Assembly (NCBI RefSeq): GCF_001611795.1 | Contig: NZ_CP015098.1 | Location: 1,736,001-1,800,000 of the forward strand | DNA from: Streptomyces qaidamensis | GTDB lineage: Bacteria > Actinomycetota > Actinomycetes > Streptomycetales > Streptomycetaceae | Reading direction: 5' to 3' | DNA: 64,000 bases | Shown: positions 42,293-51,263 of the stretch, one piece after another | Layout of the letters: each line of letters starts with the position of its first letter | Position numbering within the stretch: the stretch's first letter is position 1 | Notes under the pieces: generated by a model | What the model was told of the DNA's origin: nothing | The model's input: the letters and a program-made list of their open reading frames with translations, nothing else | Databases searched by the model: none | Position numbers and translations under genes: made by a program

Positions 42293-43534
42293 TTACTTTC
42301 GGGGCGCGGGGGTCGCGGGGCCGACCCTCACGACCTCGCCGATGACGATGACCGCCGGGGGCTTCACGTCCTCGGTCCGCACGGTCTCCGCGACCGTCGC
42401 GAGCGTGGCGTCGACGCGGCGCTGGCCGGCCGTCGTGCCTTCCTGGACCAGGGCGACGGGTGCGTCCGGGGACTTGCCGTGGACGATGAGCGTCTCGGCG
42501 ACCTTGCCGATCGTGCTGACGCCCATGAGGATCACCAGGGTGCCGGTCAGCTTGGCCAGGGACGGCCAGTCGACCAGGGAGCGCTCGTCGTCGGGGGCGA
42601 TGTGGCCGCTGACCACGGTGAACTCGTGGGCGACGCCCCGGTGGGTCACCGGGATGCCGGCGGCGCCCGGGACCGAGATGGAGCTGGAGATGCCGGGCAC
42701 GACCGTGCACGGGATGCCGGCCTCGGCCAGGGCCTGGACCTCCTCCATGCCGCGCCCGTAGACGAAGGGGTCGCCGCCCTTGAGCCGGACGACCGACTTG
42801 CCCTTGCGGGCGTGCTCGATCAGGGCGTCGTTGATGGCTTCCTGCGCCATGAACCTGCCGAAGGGCAGCTTCGCCGCGTCGATCACCTCGACGCCCGGGG
42901 ACAGTTCGGCGAGCAGGTCGCGCGGGCCGAGGTGGTCGGTGATGACCACGTCGGCCTCGGCGAGCAGACGGCGGCCGCGCACGGTGATCAGGTCCGGATC
43001 GCCGGGTCCGCCGCCGACCAGGGCGACGCCGGGGGTGCGGGTGCGGTGGTGCGGGGCGACCAGCGTGCCGTCGCGCAGGCCCTCGACGACGGCGTCGCGG
43101 ATGGCGGCGGTGTGGCGGGGGTCGCGCCCCTTGGCGTCGGTGGTGAGGACGGCGACGGTGACGCCCTCGCTGTGGCCGGTGGCCGGGGTCCAGGCGGTGG
43201 CCTGGTCGGCGTCGTCGGAGCGGACGCACCAGACGCGGTGGCGATCGGCCTCGGCGGAGGCGGCGGTGTTGGCGTCGGGGTCGCTGGTGGCGATGAGGGC
43301 GTACCAGGCGTCCGCGAGGTCGCCCTCCTCGTACGGGCGACGGTGCCAGGTGATCTCGCCGGCGTCCGCCATGGCCTCGACGGAGGGGGTGGCCTCGGGG
43401 GACACCAGGAGGACGTCCGCGCCCGCCGCGATCAGTGCCGGAAGGCGGCGCTGGGCGACCTGGCCGCCGCCGAGGACGACCACGCGACGGCCGGTGAGGC
43501 GGAGGCCTACGGGGTAGGCGGGGTGTTCGGCCAT
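42293..43534 (-). CDS. cobA: Uroporphyrinogen-III C-methyltransferase fused to precorrin-2 dehydrogenase
   Basis: This 413-residue enzyme joins two steps of siroheme and cobalamin synthesis. The N-terminal part (about 8-165) has the NAD-binding VVVLGGGQVAQRRL of precorrin-2 dehydrogenase. The C-terminal part is SUMT with GVALVGGGPGDPDLITVRG, VVRLKGGDPFVYGRG, and VVPGISSSISVPGAAGIPVT. It methylates uroporphyrinogen III twice with S-adenosylmethionine and oxidises the product. ATG at 43534 follows AGGAGCC by 8 bases. It sits next to cobT and cobL, supporting a cobalamin role; no separate chelatase part is seen. Confidence 0.95.
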   Translation of the reverse strand: MAEHPAYPVGLRLTGRRVVVLGGGQVAQRRLPALIAAGADVLLVSPEATPSVEAMADAGEITWHRRPYEEGDLADAWYALIATSDPDANTAASAEADRHRVWCVRSDDADQATAWTPATGHSEGVTVAVLTTDAKGRDPRHTAAIRDAVVEGLRDGTLVAPHHRTRTPGVALVGGGPGDPDLITVRGRRLLAEADVVITDHLGPRDLLAELSPGVEVIDAAKLPFGRFMAQEAINDALIEHARKGKSVVRLKGGDPFVYGRGMEEVQALAEAGIPCTVVPGISSSISVPGAAGIPVTHRGVAHEFTVVSGHIAPDDERSLVDWPSLAKLTGTLVILMGVSTIGKVAETLIVHGKSPDAPVALVQEGTTAGQRRVDATLATVAETVRTEDVKPPAVIVIGEVVRVGPATPAPRK

Positions 43535-43718
43535 GAGGTGAGGCTCCTGTTGCGGCGGTGTTCGATGCCCTGACGTGCGGATTTTAGTGGGCAGGGGGGA
43601 GGGCGGCGCGGGTGGTCCGGTGACTGGGCACCCCGCCCGTCTGCCGGGGCGTGGGCCGTGGGCGGGCGTTTTGTCGTGCGGGACGGCCGCCCACGGCATC
43701 ACATCGGCTGCGGGAGCC

Positions 43719-46700
43719 CTACTTCTCGGTCACGCCCGCCGAATCGAACGTCGCCACCTCGTGCATCGCCCTGGCCGTGCTCTGGACCAGCGGGAGGGCG
43801 AGCAGGGCGCCGGTGCCCTCGCCGAGGCGGAGGTCGAGGTCGACCAGGGGGCGCAGGCCCAGCTTGTTGAGGGCGGCGACGTGGCCCGGCTCGGCGCTGC
43901 GGTGGCCCGCGATGCACGCGGCCAGGACCTCGGGGGCGATCGCGCGGGCGACCAGGGCGGCGGCTCCGGCGCTGACGCCGTCCAGGATGACCGGCGTACG
44001 CAGGGAGGCGCCGCCGAGGAGGAGGCCGACGATGGCGGCGTGCTCGAAACCGCCGATCGCGGCGAGCACGCCGATCGGGTCGGCCGGGTCCGGCTGGTGG
44101 AGTTCCAGGGCGCGGCGCACGACCTCGGTCTTGCGGGCGAGGGTCTCGTCGTTGATGCCCGTGCCCCGGCCCGTCACCTCGGCCGGGTCGGCGCCCGTGA
44201 AGACGGAGATCAGGGCGGCGGACGCGGTGGTGTTCGCGATGCCCATCTCGCCGGTCAGCAGGGCCTTGTTGCCGGCGGCGACCAGGTCGCGGGCGGTCTC
44301 GATGCCGACCTCGATGGCCTGCCTGGCCTCCTCGCGGGTCATCGAGGGGCCGGTCGTCATGTCGGACGTGCCGGCCCGGATCTTGCGGGGCAGCAGGCCC
44401 GGGGTGGCCGGGAGGTCGGCGGCGACGCCCACGTCCACGATGCAGACCTCGGCACCGACCTGGGTGGCGAAGGCGTTGCAGACGGCACCGCCGCCGAGGA
44501 AGTTGGCCACCATCTGGGCCGTGACCTCCTGCGGCCAGGGGGTGACGCCCTGGGCGTGCACTCCGTGGTCGCCCGCGAAGATCGCGACGGCCGCGGGTTC
44601 CGGGATGGGCGGCGGGCACTGGCGGGACAGGCCGGACAGCTGCGCGGAGATGATCTCCAGCATGCCCAGCGCTCCGGCCGGCTTGGTCATACGCTTCTGG
44701 CGCTCCCACGCCTCGCCGAGCGCCTTGGCGTCCAGCGGGCGAATCTGCGCGACGGTCTCGGCGAGCAGGTCGTGGGGTTCCTCTCCGGGCAGGGCACGGC
44801 GGCCGTATGTCTCTTCGTGCACGGCCCAGGACAAGGGGCGGCGCTTGGACCAGCCGGCCTGCAACAGCTCGGGCTCGTCCGGGAACTCGTCGACGTAGCC
44901 GACGCACAGGTAGGCGATGATCTCCAGGTGCTCGGGCAGACCGAGGGCGCGGACCATCTCGCGCTCGTCGAAGAAGCTGACCCAGCCGACGCCGAGGCCC
45001 TCGGCGCGGGCGGCGAGCCACAGGTTCTCCACGGCCAGGGCCGCCGAGTACGGGGCCATCTGGGGCTGGGTGTGGCGGCCGAGGGTGTGCCGGCCGCCAC
45101 GGGTCGGGTCGGCGGTGACCACGATGTTCACCGGCGTGTCGAGGATGGCCTCGATCTTCAGTTCCTTGAACTGCTTCGCCCGGCCCTTGGGCAGGGACTT
45201 CGCGTAGGCGTCGCGCTGGCGCATGGCCAGTTCGTGCATCGCGCGCCGGGTGTCGGCGGAACGGATGACGACGAAGTCCCACGGCTGCGAGTGGCCGACG
45301 GAGGGCGCGTGGTGGGCGGCCTCCAGGACGCGGAGCAGCACCTCGTGCGGGATGGGGTCACTGCGGAAGCCGTTGCGGATGTCGCGGCGTTCGCGCATGA
45401 CCTTCAGGACGGCCTCGCGCTCGGCGGGGTCGTAGCCGGGGGCCGCGGGGCCGGTGGACTGTCGGGCTTGTGCCACTGCGGCCGCACTCTCTTCTCGGCG
45501 TTCCTGGTCGGCGATGTCTTCCTGTTCGGCGGCCCGGGTGTCCAGGTCGTCGGCGTTCTGGGCGAGTTCGGCGTCGCCGTCGCGCGGAGCCGGGACCGTG
45601 GCCGCGGGTGCGGGGGGCTCCAGCGTCTCGGGCGCCGCCGGCTGGGACCGCTGCGGGCCCTGCACCGGGTGCCCGGCCTGCTCTGCCTGCCCCGCCTGCT
45701 CCTGCGCGGCCGGGGCGGGGAGTACGACGGTGACGTCCTCGCTGGGCGCCGGGGCGTCGGGGGCGGCTCCCTGAGAGGCGGGGGCGAGCTCGGCGGCTTC
45801 GGCGACGGGGGTGGCTGCGGCCGGATCGGGGGCCTGAGCCGGGGCCGGCGCTTCGGCGGCGGGGGCGGATGCGAGGGGCGCGGGAGCCTCGGGGGCCGAA
45901 GGTGCCTCGGGCGCCTCGGGTGCTTGAGCGGGTGCGGCGGCCTCGGTGGGCGTCGGTTCCGGGGAGGGCTGAGCCAGGGTGGTCACCTCCGGGGCGGTCA
46001 CCTCCGGGGCGGTCTCCGGCGTGGCGGCGTCGGGGGCGGCCTCGGCATCTGCGTCGGCCGGCGCTGCGGCCTGGGCTGCCGGGTCCGGTGTCGGGGCCGG
46101 GGCGGCGACGGTCTCCGCCGCCGGGGCCGGGCCCGGGGTGGCGACGGACTCGGCGGCCGGTTCCGGGGCAGGTACAGCGGCAGCGGCAGGTTCGGCGGGT
46201 GGAACGGGCGCGGGTGCTTCCTGGCCGACCGGCTCGGCGGGTGTGGCCGGCAGTTCCTGGGCGACCGGCTGGGCGGGTGTGGCCGGCGGTTCCTGTGCGA
46301 CCGGCTGGGCAGCAGGAGCGGCCGGTTCCTGTGCGACCGGCTGGGCAGCAGGAGCGGCCGGTTCCTGGACGACCGGCTCGGCTGCCGGGGCGGCGGTGAC
46401 CTGGCCGGGGGCTTCCGGGACAGGAACGGTGGGCTGCGGAACCATCGCCTCGGGCTCCTGCGCGACCGCGGCCGGCGCGGCGTCAGTTCCCGCAGAGGGC
46501 TGGGGTGCAGCCTCTTCGGCGGTGACCTCCGGCTCCGGCACGACGGCCTCGGAGGCCGCCGTGTCCGGGCCCGGTGCGGCGGCCTCGGGGACAACGCCCG
46601 CTGCCGGCACCTGCGCAACGGGCTCCGGGGCTGCTACGTCGGGTGCGTGAACGGCGGCGGCCGGTACCTGGGCGGGGGCCTCTCCACCGGTGGCCACGGG

Positions 46701-47876
46701 CGGAGTGACGACGGCGGACTCCGGGGCCACTGCGGCCTCAGGGAACGGGACCGCTTCCGGAACCTGACCGGCCTCCGGAGCAGGAGCCGGTGCGGCGGCC
46801 TGCTCGGCGACTGTCACCGGGACCTGGTCGCCGGCGGCGTCCGACGCGGGAAGCTCTGAAGAAACACCGACAGGTTCACCGCCCTGCGCAGCGCCGTCCA
46901 CGGCGGGCCCGGGCTCCGACGCCGACGGCACAACAGCTGCCGGGGCGGCCACGGTCCCGGGCTGGGCGGCGGCCGCTCCGGCCGCCACCGCGTCCACGTC
47001 TGGCTCCGCGGGGTCTGCCCCCGGTACGGGCATGACCTGCTCCACGGCGGCCACTTGGGCTCCGTCCGGGCCGGCGCCCGCACCCGCGGGGCCGGACTCG
47101 GCCGGCTGACCGGCCTCGGCCTCGGCTGCGGCTGCGGCTGCGGCTGCCCGACCTTCGACCGGGCCGACGCCCGGACCGACGGGGTCGCCCGTGTGGGCCT
47201 GCCCGGCCTCGGCCGGCGCCGGAGGTGTCGTGTGGCTGGTCTCCGTCATCACACTCGCCGCGACCGCCTGGGCCGTCCCCGGCGGTTCCGCTGCCGTCGG
47301 CTCCGCGGCCGGAACAACCGTTTCCGCAGGCGCCGCCCCGGCGCTCACCGGGGCCGGGGCCGTGGCTGTGGCCGGTACGCCCCAGGAGGCGGCGGGCTGC
47401 GTGGGCATCTCGGGTGCCCGGGGGCCGTCGAGGTACTCGGGGCCCGCTGCGGACGGCACCGGCTGGCGCACGGGCGCGTCCGCGGGGCCGCGGTCGGCGA
47501 GGGAGCGGACCGGACTGGCGGAGCTGTTGGGCAGCGGCGGGCCGAGGTGCAGGGGCCTGCGCGGGGTGACGGGCGGGATCGGCGGCGGGTCGGGCAGACG
47601 GACGCCGCCGAGGTCGACCGACCCGCTGTCGCGGCCGGAGATCTCGTGCGGGCCCGGCTGGTGCACGGTCTCGAGGACCGGCTCGGGCGCGGGCGGGGGG
47701 ACCTCGTTGCCCCAGGCGCCCTGGGCGCCCGGCAACAGCAGCAGGTCTTCGTCCTCGGCCTCGGCGGTGGTCTCGGAGAGGTAGGTGTACGCACCGGGCG
47801 CGGGGGCGCCCGGCTGCTCCACCATGCCTGCACTCTCCGGCAGCCCCTCGCCCGGGACCTGGCCGGTGTCGGTCAT
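43719..47876 (-). CDS. cobT: BluB-CobT fusion with long Pro/Ala-rich N-terminal region
   Basis: This 1385-residue protein has three parts. Residues 1 to about 810 are low-complexity (Ala, Pro, Glu, Val) with tandem repeats. About 812-1030 is a nitroreductase-fold BluB domain (EREAVLKVMRERRDIRNGFR and HAPSVGHSQPWDFV), which makes dimethylbenzimidazole from FMN. About 1031-1385 is CobT, which attaches phosphoribose to that base (AIFAGDHGVHAQGVTPWPQE, GEMGIANTTASAAL, and catalytic Glu in RLGEGTGALLALPL). The fusion couples base synthesis and activation. ATG at 47876 has GAGGGG upstream. Some N-terminal repeats may differ between strains. Confidence 0.93.
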   Translation of the reverse strand: MTDTGQVPGEGLPESAGMVEQPGAPAPGAYTYLSETTAEAEDEDLLLLPGAQGAWGNEVPPPAPEPVLETVHQPGPHEISGRDSGSVDLGGVRLPDPPPIPPVTPRRPLHLGPPLPNSSASPVRSLADRGPADAPVRQPVPSAAGPEYLDGPRAPEMPTQPAASWGVPATATAPAPVSAGAAPAETVVPAAEPTAAEPPGTAQAVAASVMTETSHTTPPAPAEAGQAHTGDPVGPGVGPVEGRAAAAAAAAEAEAGQPAESGPAGAGAGPDGAQVAAVEQVMPVPGADPAEPDVDAVAAGAAAAQPGTVAAPAAVVPSASEPGPAVDGAAQGGEPVGVSSELPASDAAGDQVPVTVAEQAAAPAPAPEAGQVPEAVPFPEAAVAPESAVVTPPVATGGEAPAQVPAAAVHAPDVAAPEPVAQVPAAGVVPEAAAPGPDTAASEAVVPEPEVTAEEAAPQPSAGTDAAPAAVAQEPEAMVPQPTVPVPEAPGQVTAAPAAEPVVQEPAAPAAQPVAQEPAAPAAQPVAQEPPATPAQPVAQELPATPAEPVGQEAPAPVPPAEPAAAAVPAPEPAAESVATPGPAPAAETVAAPAPTPDPAAQAAAPADADAEAAPDAATPETAPEVTAPEVTTLAQPSPEPTPTEAAAPAQAPEAPEAPSAPEAPAPLASAPAAEAPAPAQAPDPAAATPVAEAAELAPASQGAAPDAPAPSEDVTVVLPAPAAQEQAGQAEQAGHPVQGPQRSQPAAPETLEPPAPAATVPAPRDGDAELAQNADDLDTRAAEQEDIADQERREESAAAVAQARQSTGPAAPGYDPAEREAVLKVMRERRDIRNGFRSDPIPHEVLLRVLEAAHHAPSVGHSQPWDFVVIRSADTRRAMHELAMRQRDAYAKSLPKGRAKQFKELKIEAILDTPVNIVVTADPTRGGRHTLGRHTQPQMAPYSAALAVENLWLAARAEGLGVGWVSFFDEREMVRALGLPEHLEIIAYLCVGYVDEFPDEPELLQAGWSKRRPLSWAVHEETYGRRALPGEEPHDLLAETVAQIRPLDAKALGEAWERQKRMTKPAGALGMLEIISAQLSGLSRQCPPPIPEPAAVAIFAGDHGVHAQGVTPWPQEVTAQMVANFLGGGAVCNAFATQVGAEVCIVDVGVAADLPATPGLLPRKIRAGTSDMTTGPSMTREEARQAIEVGIETARDLVAAGNKALLTGEMGIANTTASAALISVFTGADPAEVTGRGTGINDETLARKTEVVRRALELHQPDPADPIGVLAAIGGFEHAAIVGLLLGGASLRTPVILDGVSAGAAALVARAIAPEVLAACIAGHRSAEPGHVAALNKLGLRPLVDLDLRLGEGTGALLALPLVQSTARAMHEVATFDSAGVTEK
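46239..46376. repeat. 36-bp tandem repeats inside cobT
   Basis: Two identical 36-bp units (46287-46322 and 46323-46358) with degenerate copies on both sides encode a 12-residue repeat of the type AAPAAQPVAQEP. All are in frame and lie in the disordered N-terminal region, where expansion or contraction would not shift the frame. Confidence 0.8.
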
Positions 47877-47989
47877 GCGTACCCCTCGCCCATCGGTTAG
47901 TGCTCCTACGACCTGCTCGCCCGGAACGGCGCACCGACCGCCCCGCAGTGAAGAACGAGCGTGCGTCCCCAGCGGCACGAACGGTCCGC

Positions 47990-48027
47990 CCCGAAAAGGC
48001 GACAAAGCCATTCACTGGCATTGTCGC
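47990..48027 (-). terminator. Terminator-like hairpin in the cobL-cobT spacer
   Basis: On the minus strand GCGACAA, one mismatch, GCCA, a 5-base loop, TGGC, one mismatch, TTGTCGC form an 11-bp stem (47999-48027), followed by C and four T. It lies 217 bases after cobL and 123 bases before the cobT start. It may end the cobL transcript or act as an attenuator of cobT. Confidence 0.6.
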
Positions 48028-48040
48028 GGCCGTACCACCC

Positions 48041-48085
48041 TCACGGCAGCTTGATCCGCGACGGTTCCGCTGTGGACTGCGCCAC
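48041..48085 (-). CDS. Possible short upstream ORF before cobT (14 residues)
   Basis: GTG at 48085 with GGAGGG 8 bases upstream opens a frame encoding MAQSTAEPSRIKLP and stopping at 48041, just before the terminator-like hairpin. Strong initiation signal plus hairpin resembles a leader-peptide arrangement, but the peptide has no run of a regulatory amino acid. It may be chance. Confidence 0.3.
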   Translation of the reverse strand: MAQSTAEPSRIKLP

Positions 48086-48243
48086 GTTGCGCGCCCTCCG
48101 GTTCTGCCGTACCACACACACCCCAAAACGGGCGCGTTTTCCGGACATTGGCCGACGAAGCGCCGGGCGTCCTTGTGCGGTGCAGCGATCGGCCAGCCTA
48201 CCGCGCGCAGTACGACAAGCCGATCACGGGGACGGCGGCGGGA

Positions 48244-49464
48244 TCAGGCGCTGCGCCGCGGGAGCACGCCGCTGAGCAGGAACGCGACGCTCCGTTCCTT
48301 CTCCGTCCAAGCCCTGGTGTCGAGTTCGACGGACTGCAGCAGAGCGCACTCGACGGCGTAGCCGTGCTCGGTGAGGTCGCGGCCGATGAGTTCGGCGGCG
48401 TCGCGGGTGGCGGCGTGCGTGACGATGCGCTGCGGGCGCCGGTCGGCGACCGCCGAGACGACGGCCGCTCCCCCGCCGCCGACCCGGACGACATCGGGTT
48501 CGGGGAGGTTCTCCAGGATGTGCGGGGCGGTGCCGTGCACGATCTGGAGCTGGACGCCGAGGCGGCGGGCGGCGGCGTCGGTGCGGGCACAGGCTGCCCG
48601 GTCCCCGTCGACGGCGAGCACGGCGGCGCCGGCGCGGGCGGCCTCGACGGCGAAGGCGCCGCTGCCGCAGCCGATGTCCCAGACGAGGTCGCCGACGCGG
48701 GGGCCGAGGCGGGCGAGTTGGGAGGCGCGCAGCAGCTGGGTCTCGCCCTCGCCGAGGTCCGCGCCGTAGGCGTCGGCGGGCAGGGTCCAGCCGCGTGGTC
48801 CGGCGGACGGGTCGCGGCCGGAGATCCAGCCGCCGGCCTCTCCCGCCGTGCCCGGCCGGGCCGGGCCGCCCAGGACGATGACGACGTTGGGGTCGCGCCA
48901 GGTGTAATCGGCGGCCTTGTCGGAGGTGACGACGGTGACCCGCTCGCGGGTGGTGCCGAGTTCCTCACAGATGACGAAGGAGCGGTGGACTCCTTCGAGG
49001 AGCAGACCGAGTTCGGCGGGGCCGGCGCCGGGTGAGGTGAGGACCGCGACCTTGGTGTGGGCGCGGCATACGTTGACGGCGCGTCGCAGCGTGCGGGGGT
49101 GTGCGGCGACCACTTGTGCGTCGTCCCAGGGCATACCGGCGCGAGCGAAGGCGGCGGCGACGGAGGAGACGGCGGGGACGACCTCCACCTCAAGGCCGAA
49201 CTCGGGGGCGCGCAGGGTGCGTACGACGCCGAAGAAGCCGGGGTCGCCGTCGGCGAGCACGACGGCCGTGCCGCGGTGGCCGGCGATGCGGCGGGCGGCG
49301 AGGGCGACGCTGCCGAGGCGGATGCGCTCGGCGCCGGCGGGTACCTCGGGGAGCGCCAGGTGGTGGGCGGCACCGGCCACGAGCGTGGCGGCACCCAGGG
49401 CGGCGCTCGCCGCGGCGGTCGGCGGCGAACCGTCCCAGCCGATCACCGTGACCCGGTCGGCCAT
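48244..49464 (-). CDS. cobL: Precorrin-6Y C5,15-methyltransferase (decarboxylating), CobL/CbiET fusion
   Basis: This 406-residue bifunctional methyltransferase begins MADRVTVIGWDG. The N-terminal CbiE part (about 1-210) has the corrin methyltransferase fold with VVLADGDPGFFGVVRTL and VVPAVSSVAAAFARAG. The C-terminal CbiT part has the Rossmann motif GDLVWDIGCGSGAFAVEAAR. Together they methylate C5 and C15 and decarboxylate precorrin-6B in the aerobic cobalamin pathway. It is upstream of cobT on the same strand, separated by 367 bases. Confidence 0.93.
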   Translation of the reverse strand: MADRVTVIGWDGSPPTAAASAALGAATLVAGAAHHLALPEVPAGAERIRLGSVALAARRIAGHRGTAVVLADGDPGFFGVVRTLRAPEFGLEVEVVPAVSSVAAAFARAGMPWDDAQVVAAHPRTLRRAVNVCRAHTKVAVLTSPGAGPAELGLLLEGVHRSFVICEELGTTRERVTVVTSDKAADYTWRDPNVVIVLGGPARPGTAGEAGGWISGRDPSAGPRGWTLPADAYGADLGEGETQLLRASQLARLGPRVGDLVWDIGCGSGAFAVEAARAGAAVLAVDGDRAACARTDAAARRLGVQLQIVHGTAPHILENLPEPDVVRVGGGGAAVVSAVADRRPQRIVTHAATRDAAELIGRDLTEHGYAVECALLQSVELDTRAWTEKERSVAFLLSGVLPRRSA

Positions 49465-49609
49465 CGTCGTCAGTCTCCAGGGGTTTTCGCAGGTCGTCTG
49501 CGTGGCGTTGTGGGGAGCAGCCCGGGGGCGGGCTCCGTGAGGGTACCCGGTGGAGGTGGCGGAGGGAGCTTCGGTGTCGTCGTCACCGTCGTCCTCCGGG
49601 TGGTTGCGG

Positions 49610-50242
49610 TCAGTTCCAGTCGCCGAAGGACGTGAAGCCGTCCCGCAGCTGCTCGCCGACGCCTTCCAGGTCCTCGGGGAGCAGGCTCCAGACGATGAAG
49701 TCGGTGCGTACGTCGGTCCACGTGCCGTCCTCGGCACGGGCCCGGGCTATACAGGCGTTGCGCAGCACGCCCTCGCTGATACAGCCGATCTTCTGCGCGA
49801 CCTGCTGGGAGGCGGTGTTGTCGGCCGCCGTGCGCAGTTCGATGCGCTCGAACTTCTGGTCCGTGAAGAGCCAACGGGCGGTGACGAGGGCGGCCTCGGA
49901 GGCGTAGCCCTCGCCGCGGGCCCAGGGGGCGATGATGTACGACAGTTCGGTGGAGCGTACGCGCCAGTTGGTCTTGGCGAGCTGGATGACGCCGACCAGG
50001 CGCTGGGTGAGGAACTCGGTGACGGCGAAGGCGATTCCGCGTCCTCCGGTGCGCTCGGCGGGGGCGTACTCGGTGATCCAGGTGCGGGCGCCGTCCTCCG
50101 TGAAGGGCTGGGGGACGGAGGTCCAGGCCGCCACCTGTTCGTCGTTCATCATCGCGGCCAGGGAGGCGACATCGTCTTCGTCGAGGGGACGCAGCACCAA
50201 CCGCTCCGTGCTGATGGAGACGTTGGGGAAGGTGCTCGTCAT
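49610..50242 (-). CDS. GNAT N-acetyltransferase, RimJ/RimL-like
   Basis: This 210-residue protein starts MTSTFPNVSISTERLVLRPL, the usual RimJ/RimL N-terminus. It has STELSYIIAPWARGEGYASE with the acetyl-CoA loop, and ERIELRTAADNTASQQVAQK, the C-terminal family motif. It acetylates an N-terminal or small-molecule amine; the target is unknown. ATG at 50242 is the first that gives the family length. Confidence 0.92.
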   Translation of the reverse strand: MTSTFPNVSISTERLVLRPLDEDDVASLAAMMNDEQVAAWTSVPQPFTEDGARTWITEYAPAERTGGRGIAFAVTEFLTQRLVGVIQLAKTNWRVRSTELSYIIAPWARGEGYASEAALVTARWLFTDQKFERIELRTAADNTASQQVAQKIGCISEGVLRNACIARARAEDGTWTDVRTDFIVWSLLPEDLEGVGEQLRDGFTSFGDWN

Positions 50243-50382
50243 GCGCCGCTCCGTAACCTTCGGTGAACCTTCAGGGCATGCTGAACTGCCCAGCATGCAG
50301 CATGAAAGCACTGATCCGCACCACGGGACCCTCCCCACCGGGTGGGGGAAGGGCCCCGTGCGCGCGGGTGCCGGGCGTGGGC

Positions 50383-51201
50383 TCAGAAGGAGGCGAGCAC
50401 GGAGCCGGCGTACTTGTCCTGGATGAACTTCTTCACCTCGGGCGAGGTGAGGAGCTTCGCGAGCTTCTTCACGCGCGGGTCGTCCTCGTTGCCCTTCTTC
50501 ACGGCGAGGAAGTTGCCGTAGGGGTTGTTCTTCGGCGACTCCAGGACGAGGGCGTCCTTGGAGGGCTTGAGGTCGGACTCGATGGCGTAGTTGCCGTTGA
50601 CGACGGCGGCGTCCACGTCGTCGAGGGAGCGCGGGGTCTGGGCCGCCTCCAGCTCCTTGAACTTCAGGTTCTTGGGGTTCTTGGTGATGTCGGAGGGTGT
50701 CGCCTCGTTGCCGACGCCCGCCTTGAGGGTGATGAGCCCGTCGGCGGCGAGGAGCTTGAGGGCGCGGGCCTCGTTGACCGTGTCGTTGGGGATGGCGACG
50801 GTCGCACCGCTCTTCAGGTCGTCGGCCTTCTTGACCTTGTGGGAGTAGAGGCCGAGCGGCTCCAGGTGGACCGTGACGACGGGCACGATGTCGGTGCCGT
50901 TCTTCTTGTTGAAGTCGTCGAGGTACGGCTTGTTCTGGAAGTAGTTGGCGCCGACGGAGCCGTCCTGCGTCGCCGTGTTCGGCGTGACGTAGTCGGTGAA
51001 CTCCTTGACCTGGAGGTCCAGGCCCTCCTTCTTCGCCAGGTTGTCCTTCACGTAGGTGAGGATCTCGGCGTGCGGGACGGGGCTGGCGGCGACGATCAGG
51101 GGGCCGTCGGTGGACGAGCTGTCGGCGCCGCAGGCGCTGAGCCCGAGGGTGAGGGCTCCGGCGGCGAGGACGGCGGTGGTGATCTTGGCGGTGTTACGCA
51201 C
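50383..51201 (-). CDS. metQ: MetQ, methionine-binding lipoprotein of ABC importer
   Basis: This 272-residue lipoprotein has a signal with lipobox LSAC (Cys24) and a NlpA/MetQ domain: PLIVAASPVPHAEILTYVKD, NYFQNKPYLDDFN and VAIPNDTVNEARALKLLAAD. It binds D- or L-methionine outside the membrane and delivers it to MetI. GTG at 51201 (VRNTAKITTAV) is chosen. It is last in the metN-metI-metQ operon, 62 bases after metI. Confidence 0.95.
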   Translation of the reverse strand: MRNTAKITTAVLAAGALTLGLSACGADSSSTDGPLIVAASPVPHAEILTYVKDNLAKKEGLDLQVKEFTDYVTPNTATQDGSVGANYFQNKPYLDDFNKKNGTDIVPVVTVHLEPLGLYSHKVKKADDLKSGATVAIPNDTVNEARALKLLAADGLITLKAGVGNEATPSDITKNPKNLKFKELEAAQTPRSLDDVDAAVVNGNYAIESDLKPSKDALVLESPKNNPYGNFLAVKKGNEDDPRVKKLAKLLTSPEVKKFIQDKYAGSVLASF

Positions 51202-51263
51202 GAAAAGTGCCTTTCCTTATGGCCTTGCGGGTGGTGCGACCCCGTTGTGGGTGTACGGGGGGT

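Noticed and set aside
43575-46859. 1094-residue plus-strand frame rich in Gly, Arg and Leu
   Set aside because: It is the opposite strand of cobT; its composition follows from the Ala/Pro codons there, and it has no domain.
47877-48243. Cobalamin riboswitch upstream of cobT
   Set aside because: I looked for the B12-box core (GCCACTG and the GCCGGTG-type arm) on the coding strand and saw none.
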